64,000 nucleotides of DNA from Lantana camara. Lineage: Eukaryota; Streptophyta; Magnoliopsida; Lamiales; Verbenaceae. Below, piece by piece: positions 47,360-60,300 of this stretch. The translations under genes were made by a program, and so were the position numbers. Within the stretch, counting starts at the first letter, position 1. Each line of letters begins with the position of its first letter. The DNA lies in NCBI GenBank assembly GCA_037501455.1, contig CM074858.1, forward strand, positions 48,481,001-48,545,000. Direction: 5' to 3'. Below the pieces are notes generated by a model. The model was not told the origin of the DNA, did no database searches, and saw only the letters and a program-made list of their open reading frames with translations.

Positions 47360-47965
47360 TCCATGAACAAAATTTCAAGCTTTTTGATTGTCATCATTGG
47401 TGATGTGGTGAGCATACTGGGCGAGTCTTTCAAATTCCAAGATATAATCCTCAACAGACCAGTTCCCTTGCTTATACTCCATGAATTCTTGGAGTCTTCT
47501 TTCTCGGGCACTCGAGGGAATATACTTTTGGCGAAACTCTCTTGTAAAACTTTCCCAATTAAACTCTTCACCCATCCTCTCCAATCGGGTGCTAATAGCT
47601 TTCAACCAATTGGATGTCGGACCTTGAAAAAAATGAGCCGTACAAATAGCTTTCTCATGAGAACGTGCGGGGCATATTTCCTCAAATCCCGAAAATTTCT
47701 GACAACCATTCTTCAGCTTTTATATCATCACCCTCGTGCCACTTTGGAGGATTATTATTTCGGAACTCCCTAAAAGCCGGTGTAACCAATCCCTCTTGTG
47801 CTTCTCCATAAGGGTTATTTCATTGATTCTGTTGTAGTTGATTAAGAAGAGCCTGAACAATATTTTTGGCATTCAACGGTGGTGGTGGTGGTGGTGGTGC
47901 TTGTGGAGGAGGGTGATTTAGGTCCGGTGTCTGTTCCCTATCTACTCTCCATCATGGAGGTATCT
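47360..47965 (-). pseudogene. Gag N-terminus of element Z
   Basis: The frame 47375-47605 gives FNWESFTREFRQKYIP, EFMEYKQGNWSVEDYILEFERLAQYAHH, the central Gag motif. Upstream, frames broken by stops keep a proline run encoded by repeated CCACCACCA (about 47880-47900), then NNPPKWHEGDDIKAEEWL. The start codon cannot be fixed. Confidence 0.75.
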
Positions 47966-48151
47966 TGAAAATCACAAGTCAGGAAAATATTGATGCATGG
48001 GGTTCAGTATATGTTCGTGTAAACAAACAATACAAATTTAAACAATTAAATCACATAAATATGTAAGTGAATGCAAATAGTCACATAGTCCTAAGTCGAA
48101 CGACCTAGACAGACTCAACACGACTCTAGAGCTCCGGTTGTGCAACCAAGA

Positions 48152-48163
48152 GCTCTGATACCA
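48152..48163 (-). other. Primer-binding site of element Z
   Basis: Perfect GCTCTGATACCA; 47966-48151 between it and gag is the short AT-rich leader with a GTTGTGCAACCAAGA motif shared with the other elements. Confidence 0.92.
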
Positions 48164-49846
48164 CTTTAGGATGTAGCACCCCAAGCGTAGGGTACCACAT
48201 CCCCCGTGCTAGAGTGTGAAACGTGTAACGAAATGGAAAGTCCGTACAGGCATCAAACAATAGCGAACGGGTGACAAATAAAACTCACACTCTAGCTAGG
48301 CGGTCTAGACCCTCAATCAGAGTGCACATCGAAATCAACAATATAGCGGAAGCGATTAAACAGTCATATCAAATCCCAAGATCCTCATATATATCAAAAC
48401 AGATCCATACTAGCAAGCGGGAGTCAAATACACATGTACAATGCCCATCCAGGGCCAAAATATAACAAGTATCAAAGTGAAGTACTCATAATACATATCT
48501 CCAAAATAGATCATAAGTATCAAAGCTAATAACCACTACAATGCCTATGCGACTCGAGTTAAGCTACAAGTAAGACTCGACGAACACTTGCCGCCTAGCT
48601 CTACTCAAATTGTACCTGTAACTCAAAAGAAAAGGAGAAAAAAAAAAGAGAAATAACACTAGGGTTAGTCCTAATGACTAGTGGGGGGCTAACACACGCA
48701 CCCATAATACTTATAGAGTAAAGCACTTAACAAAATTCATAAAGATCCATCAACCGAGAATAGTTTTTGCAAGCTAAAATTTTTACCCGTGATAGTACGT
48801 TTATATATACTTAAAAGAAGTTAAGGGCCATAGGTCAAAATCATGAGTTTTAAGTATGTAGGAATCCATTCCCGTTTCATAGATCATACAAATTCACACA
48901 ACTCGGCGAGAATGAGTTATTCCTCCAATTTCCACAAACAAAGGCATAATAAAAACAAAATCATAAACCATCCTTTCTCCGGGTGATAGAAGGGTTGACC
49001 GCCCTAGCAATGGGCAAAATGCACATGAGACAAGGCTTAATCACCTCCTTGAAACCTTCGATGGATTGCTTCCGCAGGCTCAAGAGAAACACCCTTCCTC
49101 AACTTCTTAAGGTTGGGTGAGACTCTCAAACGGAAAGTGTTGATGGAAAGCTCGATCACCCCACGCTCGTCCCAAGATACCATACCACTCTCCGGGGCCC
49201 AAACGCATAACTCAAAAGGCATAATTTTCACAAAGCTTATCTTTCAAGATTCAAATCCCACTTACACACACACACTTACCAAAGGTTTTCAAATTAAAAG
49301 TAAAATAGCTTACATACGTATACAAATCGTTTTCCAAGACTTATAACAAATGGGACAAGCCCTCAAAGTATATATCATACACATATCTAACATATAATAT
49401 ACATAACTCGCATGCGGGATTAAAAACAAGTAGGGTTTTAGGTCATTATATCTAAAAGAACAAAATCTCACCTTGTAAATGTGTAATGGTGACAAAAGAG
49501 TATGAAACGGACACCTAAGGAGCAGGCTCGTCGTCAACGGAAAGGTCCTCTGGACAAAACAAACAACAAAGGATACTCTTAGACTTAAAATGTAATAAAT
49601 AGAAGCTCGACAAATGTAGATAAGTATAAATGATGCAAATGAGATGGAATGAAATACATCAATGTGACAAGTAGAGCATAAGTGACCATATCTTGCACGT
49701 TTCATATCAAAATGATCCATAAATTTAATGCAATACTCACAATACATATTTGCATATGTTCCAAACATATATAAGTCACACATGAAGCAAGGAAGCAAGT
49801 AAACAAAGCAAAGAAACGAACAAATGGCATGAACACACACAAGAGA

Positions 49847-50046
49847 GGGGCTAACGGCCGTTAGCCCCTACTCCTCTTCCTGACCCTAACGATCGTTAGC
49901 CAGGTCAGAAGCTTAGACCTGGACTAATGGTCGTTACCCTCACAAAACACTAAGGGGGATAACCCCCATTAGGAGGGTTAGAGACCCAGGCCAAGGTACT
50001 AACACCCGTTAGCTTCCAATACAAAGGGAGGCCCTAACGCCCTACG
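49847..50046. repeat. Dyad cluster with perfect 22-bp palindrome, right LTR of Z
   Basis: About six dyads. The first (49847-49868) is a perfect 22-bp palindrome with the core GGGCTAACGGCCGTTAGCCC; then CCTAACGATCGTTAGC, ACTAATGGTCGTTACC, ATAACCCCCATTAGG, CTAACACCCGTTAGC. It lies 1.18-1.38 kb from the U3 end. Confidence 0.87.
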
Positions 50047-50623
50047 CTGGGCTGAAATTGCTCAAATTTCAGCCCCCAAACACCTCAAAAGCTCAAAGCT
50101 AGCCAAGCTAACACCAAGTAACACATATATGAAAGTAAGGGTAGCAAGAATTGATGCATTTCAAGTCATTAAATGGTCCAAACTTGCAACAACTCATGCT
50201 AGGAATTGAAAGAGAACAAGTTCTTACAAAACCTTCAAAATTCATTAATGGCAAAGTCATGAATTCTCAACTAACACGTAAAGGACGTTCATATAAGTCA
50301 TAAATGATGTCTTAGGATTATTATACGTACTTCATATCAAAAGAATCTACAAGAAGTAAGCTAGAATCATCAAAGTTCTGCAAACCCTCACTACTCATCA
50401 CATAAGCCATATACCACTCAAATCATGGTGAAATCTTTCAATGACATGTAGATAACATATATTAATTTACATCTTTTATTGGGAGAGAAATGATGGAGAT
50501 TAGTCAAAATCCTAAGGAAATGAATAGTGGCCCTTTTCTTCCTCCTTCTTCTTGGAGATCAGATTTTGGAGGCTATTTTCTCTCTCTTGTTGAGTGAAGC
50601 TCATAATGAGCTTAGGGAGGGAG

Positions 50624-50632
50624 GTATATAAG
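50624..50632 (-). promoter_or_regulatory. TATA-like box of the Z LTR
   Basis: Minus strand CTTATATACC, about 600 bases from the U3 end; the left LTR has GGTAGAGAAGG at the matching place. Confidence 0.4.
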
Positions 50633-51231
50633 GGATTTAGTGGGTGGTGGGGCGAAGAATTGGTCAAAAAGTGATCAAGTGAATAAGTTATGGCCATTTA
50701 AGTGAACGGTGGTACTTCCGGTACAAGTTGCTCATTTCAGTTGAATTTCGGAGAATCAAAATGGCTTAAAAAAAATGAGGTTAGGTTCCACATCTTTCAA
50801 ATCTTCTTACAAGTTCGATGCCTCTTCCGGAATTCAAATCTGAATTCTCTAGCCCAAGATACGCCGCCCGGAACCCAAGGTACACCAAATGCTCTTTAGG
50901 CCCCCCCCTCCCTTTTTGGTTCCGTTAAATAAAAACGAGACAAAACCAAGCAAAATAAGTTTGAAATCATATAACAAGCGCATAATCATGTTCATAACTC
51001 AAATAATTCATGTATATCAAAAATTCACAAGAAACAAAATTAAATTCGGATACAAATAGAGCAGTTTCAAGGAATAAGGGCATGAACATTCAAAAAAAAT
51101 TCAATAATTTCATATAAATTAAATTAATCAAATAGGCATTAAAATATCACATAATTACATAAATAAATAATTAAATGACGCACGTATCACACCTGTAAAG
51201 GCATACCTGAAAGTCGGGATGTTACACGATG

Positions 51232-54200
51232 GCCGCAAGTCGTGGGTCGTTTGAACTAAGTTTTGATCATGATCTTATGATTGATGGGTCTTGCTTAACG
51301 CCTAAGTAAATATGGATGTCACACGAGTCGTGGTTCATATTAAAAGATAGGTGATGCAAAAACATTACTAAGAGTTCCACAGAGTTGGAATTGGCAAGTC
51401 GTACCTACCTAAGGCTTTATTGAGGATGGCTGCGAGTCGTGGGTCCAAAATATAGTTCTTGGGATTTTAGTACCCATTGGGAAAACAAGTTTTCTCTAAG
51501 ATCGTTAGGATTTAAGATCTTCTAAATACAGTGGGAGCTACATACGATAAAAGACCTAAATCCTATGTATTACGTTATTATTCAACATGCTCACATTTTC
51601 TCTGCTTAGCATTTAGGTTGTAGTTCTGTGTTTCTCTACAATATGAAATACAAACCCATTCGTATCCATCCTTAAGTCAAACAAGTTGGCTAAGTCCTAA
51701 CTAACTCTAATTGGCTTCGGATCCTAAAATTCATTTTAGATTCCGAAAAGAGAAAAGTATTCTCTATAGCGCGAGATTTTCACATACTTGTGAAAATTCG
51801 GAACCGGGCCAAAAGAGAAGCAATTCAAAGTTAATGGATTCTTCAAATCACTTAAGAGCAATTGTACCTCATTAACATGTTACAAAGTATAACATTGTGG
51901 AATTATCCCATATTTCAATGGGGGAACAAACCTATTTGAACGAGGATCTTGCATCCACGATCATTCATTGAGAAATGAGTTCTCAATGCATTGATTGCTC
52001 AAATTGCTTCCACCATCATTTAACCCTTTTATACTCAACCACAATGATGCCATTGTAGCATAGTTAATCATTTACTTTATCATGTTTCAGAGCATCCTTA
52101 AGAAGGAATAAAAGGTTATGATGCTTAATTCTTCTTCTGAACCTATTAAAGGTAAAGACTTGGACGCCTTAAAGAAGAAGCAACCCTTTAAACTCGATGA
52201 AGGGGTGAATAAAGGACATACCCAAAAGATGATAGGGATTAGAAGAGGACGTTTGCTTCTATAGTATCAAACTAGGGACTTTGAAAGGGAATTCTAATTG
52301 TGAAAGGTTATCACAATGGAAACTTTGTCATCTTACTTTAGGTTATCTCGTGTAGTAATTCTAATTGGAATCGAATTCACAAGTCTTGAGTTGATTTTGC
52401 ATAATCCATTGTGCAAAACTCAAAGTACTAATGTTTTGAACATACAATGAGATAACAAAAGTAAGATGACAAAGTTTCAAATTACTTTGGCACGTTAAGA
52501 CATGAAAGGATTAGCGAGTTAAACATCTTAAGATCATTTTACAAAAATGGACCTAGAGAGTTGACTTCCTGTGAATCCTATCTTAAAGGAAGCGTTCCCA
52601 AAACCCCGTTTATGTGAAACGTGGAAATGTGTCATAACACTTAATGGATTTTGATCCATACTGATGTTTATCTATTGCTCAGGGTAAGCACTAGCAATAA
52701 TCATTAGTTTAATCATTATGAATGAGTGTACTTGTTGAAATACAAATTGGAAACTTATATGAAATTCCAAGAATTTCAAAAAGAGGTTAAGAACCGAAGT
52801 AGTCATAAGTTACAGGCAACTCGATCTGATCTAGATAGCGAATACCTTAGTGGCTAATTCCTTTGTCATCTAGTAAACTAGTTCGAGAACACCTGAGTGT
52901 TTCTGAATGAAGGAGCAAAACCTTATAGGATATGGTTCGTTCCATAGCAAGCTTTACTGACTTATATTCATTCTAGGAATAAACCCTTAGAATATGCAGT
53001 TAGAAATTTCGAATCTAGTACCTTCCAATAACTCCCTGAGTTGCACTATGAAATGTGCCATTCTATAGTTCCCTAATTATTCTTGTTAAAGAATTTAGGA
53101 TAATCCTCTTAAGTGAAGAGGATAGTGGGAGATAAGTTGGAAACGAGTTCAAGTTTGCACGACAACATAGGATATTGTTTCTGGAATTCTCTTGAACAAA
53201 GGTTTTTTGTTTCAAAGGAATGTACCTTTCTTAGGGAATCATTCTTATAAGATAAGAAAGGTAAGAGGGCAAACCTCAAAGAAATTTTGAGGATTAATAC
53301 CCCACGCAACATATGGAAGAAACGAACCCATCTGATAAAACTTAACCAAATTTTAGAGTAACTACACATGTGAAACCCTCCTCTTATGATGCGTTCAGAA
53401 CGCATTCCTAAATAAGCCATTAAATCCAAGATGGATTCTATATACTCAAACCAAGTTTGGACCTTGGTTGATCCACTTGATAGAATCAGGCCCATATGGT
53501 ACAAATAGATATACAAGTGAAAACTTGGAGTAAATGGAAAGCATTACAACCTTCTTGACGGTTGAAATGCAAAAGCCAATTCGGATTGAGTTTAGCATAT
53601 CTGTATATTTTGATAATGAGATATGAAATGAACATGAGAACAGTCTTACTCAATAGGAGATTGAGAAAGACTAAAATATGGTATTTCTGAGAATCTCATA
53701 TTTAGTTGGAGTATGCATAAGGTATGCAAACCCCTAAGTCAATCTATAGATTGATAAAGGCTTCTAGGAGTTCGAGAATTCGATTCCATAAGATAGTCAA
53801 ATCGTTTGACACTGATGAAAGTCGAATAAGTCTCGAGTGTACATGTGAAAGTTAGTTACGTTAGCTTCAACTTTTGGTACTTTAGATCTGATATCATTCT
53901 AGGATGACATGAGAGTTACCAAAATTTTGTTTAGAAAATAGTTTGACATGAAAGATCTTAGTGACTATCATAAATTCTCGATTTAAAGATCTAAGAGAAT
54001 AAATGGATTATCACAAGCAATTGTATAACCACGGTACTAAAATTTTTTAGTATGAACAATGGAACATCTCTTTTGAGGAGTATGTATCCTAAGATAACTT
54101 TAAGAATTTAGAACGTCTAAAAACCCTTTAAGTGAAAGTGTGCATAATAATGTTATGCATTAGATTAGAATGGCGCAATACTAAGCGTAGTGGGCCGAAT

Positions 54201-54790
54201 CTAATATGACCTTAGAGAAGGTCACTGGATTGCTGTAAAATATACACTCGGAGTACTTTAAAAGAAATGAGGATATCTTTGTAGAGCCCAGAAAGATCTT
54301 ACCGTTAGAATGATATTTTGATGTAATCGTTGTATTAAACGTAGATGATTGTAAATCATTGAAAGGATACAACTTCTACCTAAATGGTAATGCAACGTGT
54401 TGGAAAGGTGTTCCAAGCACAGACAATGCATAATTTGACTATTGTAGTTGAAGACTTAGCCATATTGAATATTACCAAGTTAAGTGTTTGGGTAAGAAAC
54501 TCCATCTGACTAGTTAGATGAAGTTCCTGGCATGAAACAACTCCATTACCATATTGTATGATAAAATGGGTGGTTGCTCAAGTAAGAGAACCAAGACCTC
54601 ACCAAGAGACTGAACACGTGATTACGAATCACTTTATAAGGAAAAAGTGTTTCCTTAGAGATGTGTAAATAAGAGGGTCAGATCAGCAGAGAGCATAGCA
54701 GATCCACTTTGGAAACGCCCAAAGTCAATAGACTCTCAAAGTACATCTAGAGAAGATGGGACTTAGAGTACCTAAACGGCTTTGACGGCC
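51232..54790 (+). pseudogene. Decayed Ty1-copia gag-pol
   Basis: No long open frame, but copia landmarks follow in the correct order on the plus strand. Near 52252 there is a ruined CCHC knuckle (CFY.IKLG.LKGN). Near 52560-52620 there is a K.AFPKP box of the pre-integrase region. Near 52800-52850 an integrase motif is recognisable (EVKNRS, then L.ATRSDLDSEYLS). Near 53725 comes the RT motif KSIYRLIKASRSS...KSFD, near 53890 a degraded Y.DDI, near 54200-54260 the RNase H-side GREHW.AVKY-like box, and near 54700 the ADPL.KR end. Order gag-int-RT-RH is diagnostic for copia rather than Ty3. Heavily mutated and old. Confidence 0.72.
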
Positions 54791-54801
54791 AAGTGGGGGA
54801 T
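54791..54801 (+). other. Polypurine tract of the copia element
   Basis: AAGTGGGGGATT directly before TGTTGGGAATAG, the usual copia PPT-LTR junction. Confidence 0.8.
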
Positions 54802-55878
54802 TGTTGGGAATAGTGCCTAGAAAGCAGATTAGTTATAATCTGCTTTGGGACTTTCCTTATGTCACATACAATCTTTGAATAATATGCGATTGATAATTAT
54901 CATAGGCAAACATTTCTTTATGTGTGATATGTGTTTTGTGTGTTTCCATTATGTGCGGATGTATTAGAACTCCCCTAATCCATAAGGCTGTTAGGGACTT
55001 TGTCATTAGGTGAATGTCACACGAACTAAGCCCTAATTCAAAGCCGGATTAGAAACCACTCCAAGTCGATGAGTCTAACAAACAGTGGGAGTGTTGAATA
55101 GGCTCGATTGAGACTTGCTCGTGGGATTACATCTTTAAGAAGGAGCATCCTGTTTCATGGGGTGTAAAGTGCATAAGTTGATGCTACGCAATACATGAGA
55201 GTGCTCGTTATTAGAATGAGTACACTGAGGTGTCCCGCTTGGGAAGATTCCTAAATGGGAAAGGAAGTTTCCACTTTAGGAAAAGGAAACTTCCAGATTA
55301 GGAAATATCTCACAAGTCAATGGTGTGAGTAAAGTAATCCTTTGACTTGAGATTCCATTGATGCTTTGTGGGCTAACTCTGCAGTCTTTGGTATAAGCTT
55401 TAAAGAATGTCTCATGAGACAACTGATTCAAGGCTTTTGCTGAGGCTACACAAGTAGCACATGGAAGCATATGAGAATTAACAAAGGACATACACTTTCT
55501 TTAATTCAAGAAGATCTCTTATTGCATAAGTCGTTGATATGCCATCCTAAACCCTCGGCCGAGGTAGTGGATCAAGACATGAAGAAAAGAGTTTCTTGGA
55601 ATGAGATCAAATGGATATGAAACCAACTTAGCTTTATGATTGGGATTAGGGGGGCTCTCATTATTCCCATGGCCTAGATCTTAATCGAGAGATGGGATGG
55701 TAGGAGGATTATACCTCAGAACTGTTATTAACTGAAAGGTTCTTTCGAATATATATTCATTGTTCGGGTAGGGGTTACAAAACTGTTGCTAGACTATGGT
55801 CGTGTGATCTGTGAACAAATTAATTAATAAAGTGTATTAATTAATTAGGTTCACTACTAACTGAAAATGAACTTAGGG
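54802..55878 (+). mobile_element. Copia 3' LTR
   Basis: Begins TGTTGGGAATAGTGCC and is matched along about 1.06 kb by 62933-64000. The right border is not sharp: similarity to the second copy can be followed to about 55866, and a Ty3 LTR fragment starts at 55879. Confidence 0.82.
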
Positions 55879-56137
55879 TGTAGCGGCCCCTAACATTACA
55901 ACCCCGCACCGTAGCATTTCCCGAGTGGATGTGAGTCCTAGCACTCGAGAAATACTCCGGCGAACGGTCAAGACTATGCAATACCAAAATATAGAATTTA
56001 AAGTGCAGCAGAAAATAGACAATTTAAAACCGAAGAATGTGACATCTCAAGTCAAATGGAATTTATATTATTAAGTTAAGAAGTAAGATATTTAAAGTGA
56101 TAAGTCTAGAGCCAATACAAGAGTGCCTATTGAAGTA
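55879..56137 (-). mobile_element. Fragment of an element-A-like LTR (U5 end)
   Basis: Starts TGTAGCGGCCCC and shares with 3564 onward the layout and the string GAGAAATACTCCGGCGAACGG (ATACCCCAGCGAACGG in A). Cut at 56137 by the insertion of element W. Confidence 0.7.
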
Positions 56138-59077
56138 TGTAACGCCCCGTGTTTTCACCTGTGCAAGTAAGTGTTACGTGCGAATTTACATTTAATTATA
56201 TGAGTTATACTTCGATTTATTAATTGAATTCGTTTATAATTTGAATTATTTGTCTAAATTTCATATGAATTCCAATGTGAGCTATAAATATATGAACGGA
56301 ATTGTGAGAATGTGAATTGCTTGAATTTGGTGTTAACTGAAATCTTTCGTATTATATGTGCATGTCGTGGGCTTGTTTGTAACTTATTTGAATGTTTTGG
56401 ACTCAATTGGAGATTGAGTTTGGGCTTAATTGCCACTTTTTGAAAGTTTAGGGACCTATTTGGTAATAGGCAACCCTGAACGGTTTTCGCGATATCTTGA
56501 GCTCCGGACCTCAAAATCGAGATCCACAAACGGCGTTGAACTTGTTTCGATGATACCTATTCTTTAAACTTGACCTTATACCTTTTCGATATCATTTGAA
56601 CCTTCGACAACGAACCTTTCCATGGCCTCGACTTTGTAACTTGTTTGAACCTTTTTCTTAAACGTACCGGACTTGGATCGACCCGTATCCTACCCATTTA
56701 TTCACTAAATATCAGCTCTTCCTTCCTCATGCTTCCACATATATCGATCATTAGCCATCCCAAGAAGAGAAGAGAAGCTCCAAGAAAACCCTTCTTTTTG
56801 ATCATCCAAACCTTGAGCTCAAGAGTTACCAATCTTCCATCTTCTTTCAAGGTAATTAATGATTTGTAATCTCCATCTTCCCCTCTATATTTTCATCTAA
56901 GTGAAGCATGATAGAAATTGGGGAATTCATATAGTTTGTATGAAAGCATGAATTGGGGTTTGATCTTGAACATGGGATTTTCATGGTTTAAAGTGAGATT
57001 CGATGCTTGGAAAGTGTTTCTTGTAGCCTCCTTATCATTTCTATATGCTTGAATTTCATGTTGGGTGAGTATAGCAAGAATTGCCATTGAAGGAGCTTGA
57101 AGCTCCATGTTTGAAGATCATGAATGATGATGATGATTTTTCCAACTTTAAGCATGAATTCTTGTAAATATGAATGGGTTATATGAATTGTATGAATTAT
57201 ATGGATTGAATTCATGTCTAAGTGCAATATAAGAGTTTCCTTGTTGCTGCCCTGCTCTTCAAAGCTTTTCCCTCGCGAAACAGAGCTTATGCTCTGTTCT
57301 TTCCTTTCTTGACGACGAGCTGACATGGCCGTGTCAGCTTTGAACTAAAAACGGACACGGCCGTGTTGGGCTCTCGACTTGTGAAAAATAATTTCAGAAA
57401 ATCGGACACGGCCGTGTCCAAATGATTTGAAAACTCAACATGGCCGTGTCAAGCCCTCGACTTGGGAATTTTAATTTTTAAACCTCGGACACGGCCGTGT
57501 CCAAATCCTTTGAAAATGTAACACGGCCGTGTCATTTGAAATGGCAGCTTTGGGGGAACTCTTTTCTTGCTTGTATTGTATTTATGGTTCGTCTCTGATC
57601 CTTATATGCAACGTGAATATACTAAAGTTATGTTTTATGATCGATATATGATTCCAAGAACTATATGAATGCAAGAATGAAAAGTATGAAAGTTATAAAC
57701 GCTGTGAACATAAACGAATATGATTTTATCGTATATTGAATGGAATTTGGTGAATTATGTGTTTAATTGAATTCCATGGTATTCATGATCATATTTGGAC
57801 ATGTTATTATGTTTCAAGCATTCCATAACATGTCATTGCATAGCCGAGCATCAAATGTGGTCATATTTGAGTCTCACACTACCTTTATCACACAGATCTA
57901 TAATCCAATGGGAGACGAGGTTGAGCAGTGAGGTCTTTGTCGGGTTCTTTTCTCTACCAGGTGGGTTTTTCTTCTATTAGCTAAAGATATGACCCAAAAC
58001 ACCTAATGTGCAAGATTTTGGCCAAAACTATATAAAGATATATATCGAGTTTTCAACGAGTCATTGTTTTAATGTAAAGCCTTTAATTTGAATATACTAC
58101 CAAAAGTTTTGGCGAGAAATGAATGTTCACAATGAATGGGGGCCCAGGACTTAGTGTATTTGGTGAACCGGGGAAGCTTGGGCTGACGGGAATCCACATA
58201 TACTAGTTCCATCAATTATGGTAACCTAGACTTCACTAGAAGATTAGTGAAAGACGGGGATCCGAGCTTTTGGGGATTCATGTACCCCTCTAGCACCAAT
58301 GAATGAGGGTTCGGGCCTTGCAAACTCGTTCCCTAACCGGAGGAAGAAGGAGTATATGAATGATCGAATGAATGATCTAATGAATGTGCACGAAAGAATG
58401 AAATGCATGAACGAACGAAAGAATGAATAATTAATGAATTACACGAGGTGTTGGTTGGAGATAATGCACGCCCTCTCGCCGAGCCACAAAGGACCTAATG
58501 AATGAAACAAATTGTTATAATCCTATTCGTTGTATTTGACATCCTGCTTGGGAAAATTATTCCAAAACCTCGAATAAGGATTATAGCTTGCATGTATGTG
58601 TTTAAATTCCGCTATATTATGATATTAAGCCTGTTTTATACCCACCAGTCTGTCTAAGACTGAACCCGGAGTTGTTTCAGCTCTTTTTGCAGGAAGGGAT
58701 GCTAGGCGGGATACAAGTCTGAGAGAGTCTTGCATAGTGTCTAGCCTTTCTTTCTTTACACTCATATGCTTATTTTATGGTATTTTGGATATTGTATATG
58801 AATTCGAGCGTACATGTATTTGGTATTGGTATTGATCTTCCTTGAACTTAAAAGTTGGTACCTAGAGCATATAGCTCAATATATGGAATATGAATGATTG
58901 CCTCCGCTGTTCTGTTACCTTGTTGTTGTTGGGGTTTAAGTGATAGGTTAGTCCCGCCTGGCTTAGCTAGTGTGTATGTCCCCGTTCGCTATGATTTAGC
59001 ACGTGTGTGGAAATCCATTTCATATACGGGTCGGGTCATAGTGCGGGGGATGTGACGTCTCACGCTCGGGCATTACA
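56138..59077 (+). mobile_element. 5' LTR of element W (2,940 bp)
   Basis: TGTAACGCCCC...CTCGGGCATTACA followed by the PBS. It ends with the conserved U5 block (plus orientation), and carries a six-dyad cluster at 57322-57534. No 3' LTR partner is present, so no target duplication can be read. Confidence 0.9.
57322..57534. repeat. 83-bp repeats with paired ACACGGCCGTGT dyads, LTR of W
   Basis: Six dyads at about 57322, 57353, 57404, 57436, 57487 and 57519, with alternating spacing of 31-32 and 51 bp: an 83-bp unit with two dyads repeated 2.6 times. Two dyads (57404-57419, 57487-57502) are perfect GGACACGGCCGTGTCC palindromes. 1.18-1.40 kb from the U3 start. Confidence 0.88.
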
Positions 59078-59085
59078 TCCTTGAG

Positions 59086-59097
59086 TGGTATCAGAGC
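59086..59097 (+). other. Primer-binding site of element W
   Basis: TGGTATCAGAGC, eight bases after the LTR end, followed by the shared leader string CCAGGGTTGCAAAACCAGGG and about 180 bp to gag. Confidence 0.94.
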
Positions 59098-59296
59098 CCA
59101 GGGTTGCAAAACCAGGGTTCTAGTGTTGTGTTGAGTCAGTTAGGTCGTTCGGCTTTAAGAATTATTTGTTAAGGTGAAGTAGTTGCATTTTCGAGTGATA
59201 GTGTGTTTTGCTTCGTGATTTTGTAAGTGATTGAATTCATTGCATTGTCACGCATGGACTAAATCTGGCATGCATGTTAGTGTTTGATTGGACAGG

Positions 59297-60300
59297 ATGC
59301 CTCCTAGAAGACATCGGGAGGGTCTCCGGGTCATCATCATCATAGAGATCGTTCCCCTAATCCTCCACAACCGCCTATAAATATGGAGCATTTTATGGAA
59401 GTCGTGTATAATTATGTTGAACATAGAAGGGCTCAGGATCCTCCGGTACAACCGCTAGCTGGGTAGCAAGCACCCCCTCCTAATAACTCGAGAGATCATC
59501 ATGGGTCGTTTTTGAGCTATAATCCTCCAAGGTTTTGAGGTTCGGTTGATAATGCAATATCGGAAGGATGGCTAACAACGATTGAGAGAATTTTCGGTGT
59601 TAGACAATTTACATCTCAAGAGAAGGCTCAGTTTGCTATCTTTCAACTGGAAGGAGAGGTGGTTAATTGGGAAGTCTTTGTAAGGGAATTCAGAGAGGCT
59701 TTTGTGCCTGAGGTCGTTCGAGAAAGAAAGGAGCAAGAATTTATGGATTTAAAGCAGGGAACTCGGACGGTAGCTCAGTATCTTTCTCTTTTCAATAGGC
59801 TTGGGAAGTATACACCTCACATCACAAGGGATGAAAAGAGGAAGGCGAAGAAGTTTATTTCTGGCTTGAGACAGGATCTTAGGCACGGGCACGCAGGTCA
59901 CAACTTTGAGTCTTTTGCTGATACCGTACAAAGGGCTTTAACACAGGAAGAGGAATACAAGAAAAAGGATCCCATTCCACGAATGCAAATGGGGCAAGGT
60001 TCCGGATTTGGAAAAGGGAAGAGGCCTATGGTATCCCCCTCTCAGCCATTTCAAGGACAAAATAAGAAGTTTCGAGCTGCGGGAACTGCACCACCGAAGC
60101 CACCAGCACCTCCAGCTCCTTCTGATCCACGAAAGGATAGGCCACCATGTTTGTATTGTGGAGGCCCTACTCATTCGTACAATAACTGCAGAAAAAGATT
60201 GGGTCACTGTTTGATATGCGGGAAAGTAACACATATGGCTAACACTTGTCCAGACAAGACTCCAGGCTATCAACCAGGAGCTCAGAGGCCAATGATACCG
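59297..60300 (+). pseudogene. gag: Gag of element W
   Basis: ATG at 59297 gives MPPRRHREG, as in element A's Gag; a frameshift follows within about 30 bases. In the main frame two stops interrupt the N-terminal half (TAG at 59464, TGA at 59536, each explained by one C-to-T or G-to-A change). From 59659 it is open: the Gag core (FVREFREAFVPEVV, EFMDLKQG, FISGLRQDL) and two perfect CCHC knuckles (CLYCGGPTHSYNNC, CLICGKVTHMANTC). Gag continues without a stop into protease. Confidence 0.88.

Larger units (their letters stand above)
48172..51226 (-). mobile_element. 5' LTR of element Z (3,055 bp)
   Basis: TGTAGCACCCC...GGGATGTTACA, flanked on the right by CGATG (51227-51231). Uninterrupted copy used above to define the nested insertions. 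It contains the conserved U5 block, a dyad cluster (49847-50046) and a TATA-like site at 50624-50632. Confidence 0.93.

Noticed and set aside
53109..53516. 135-codon minus-strand open frame
   Set aside because: It lies antisense to the decayed copia pol and has no recognisable motif.
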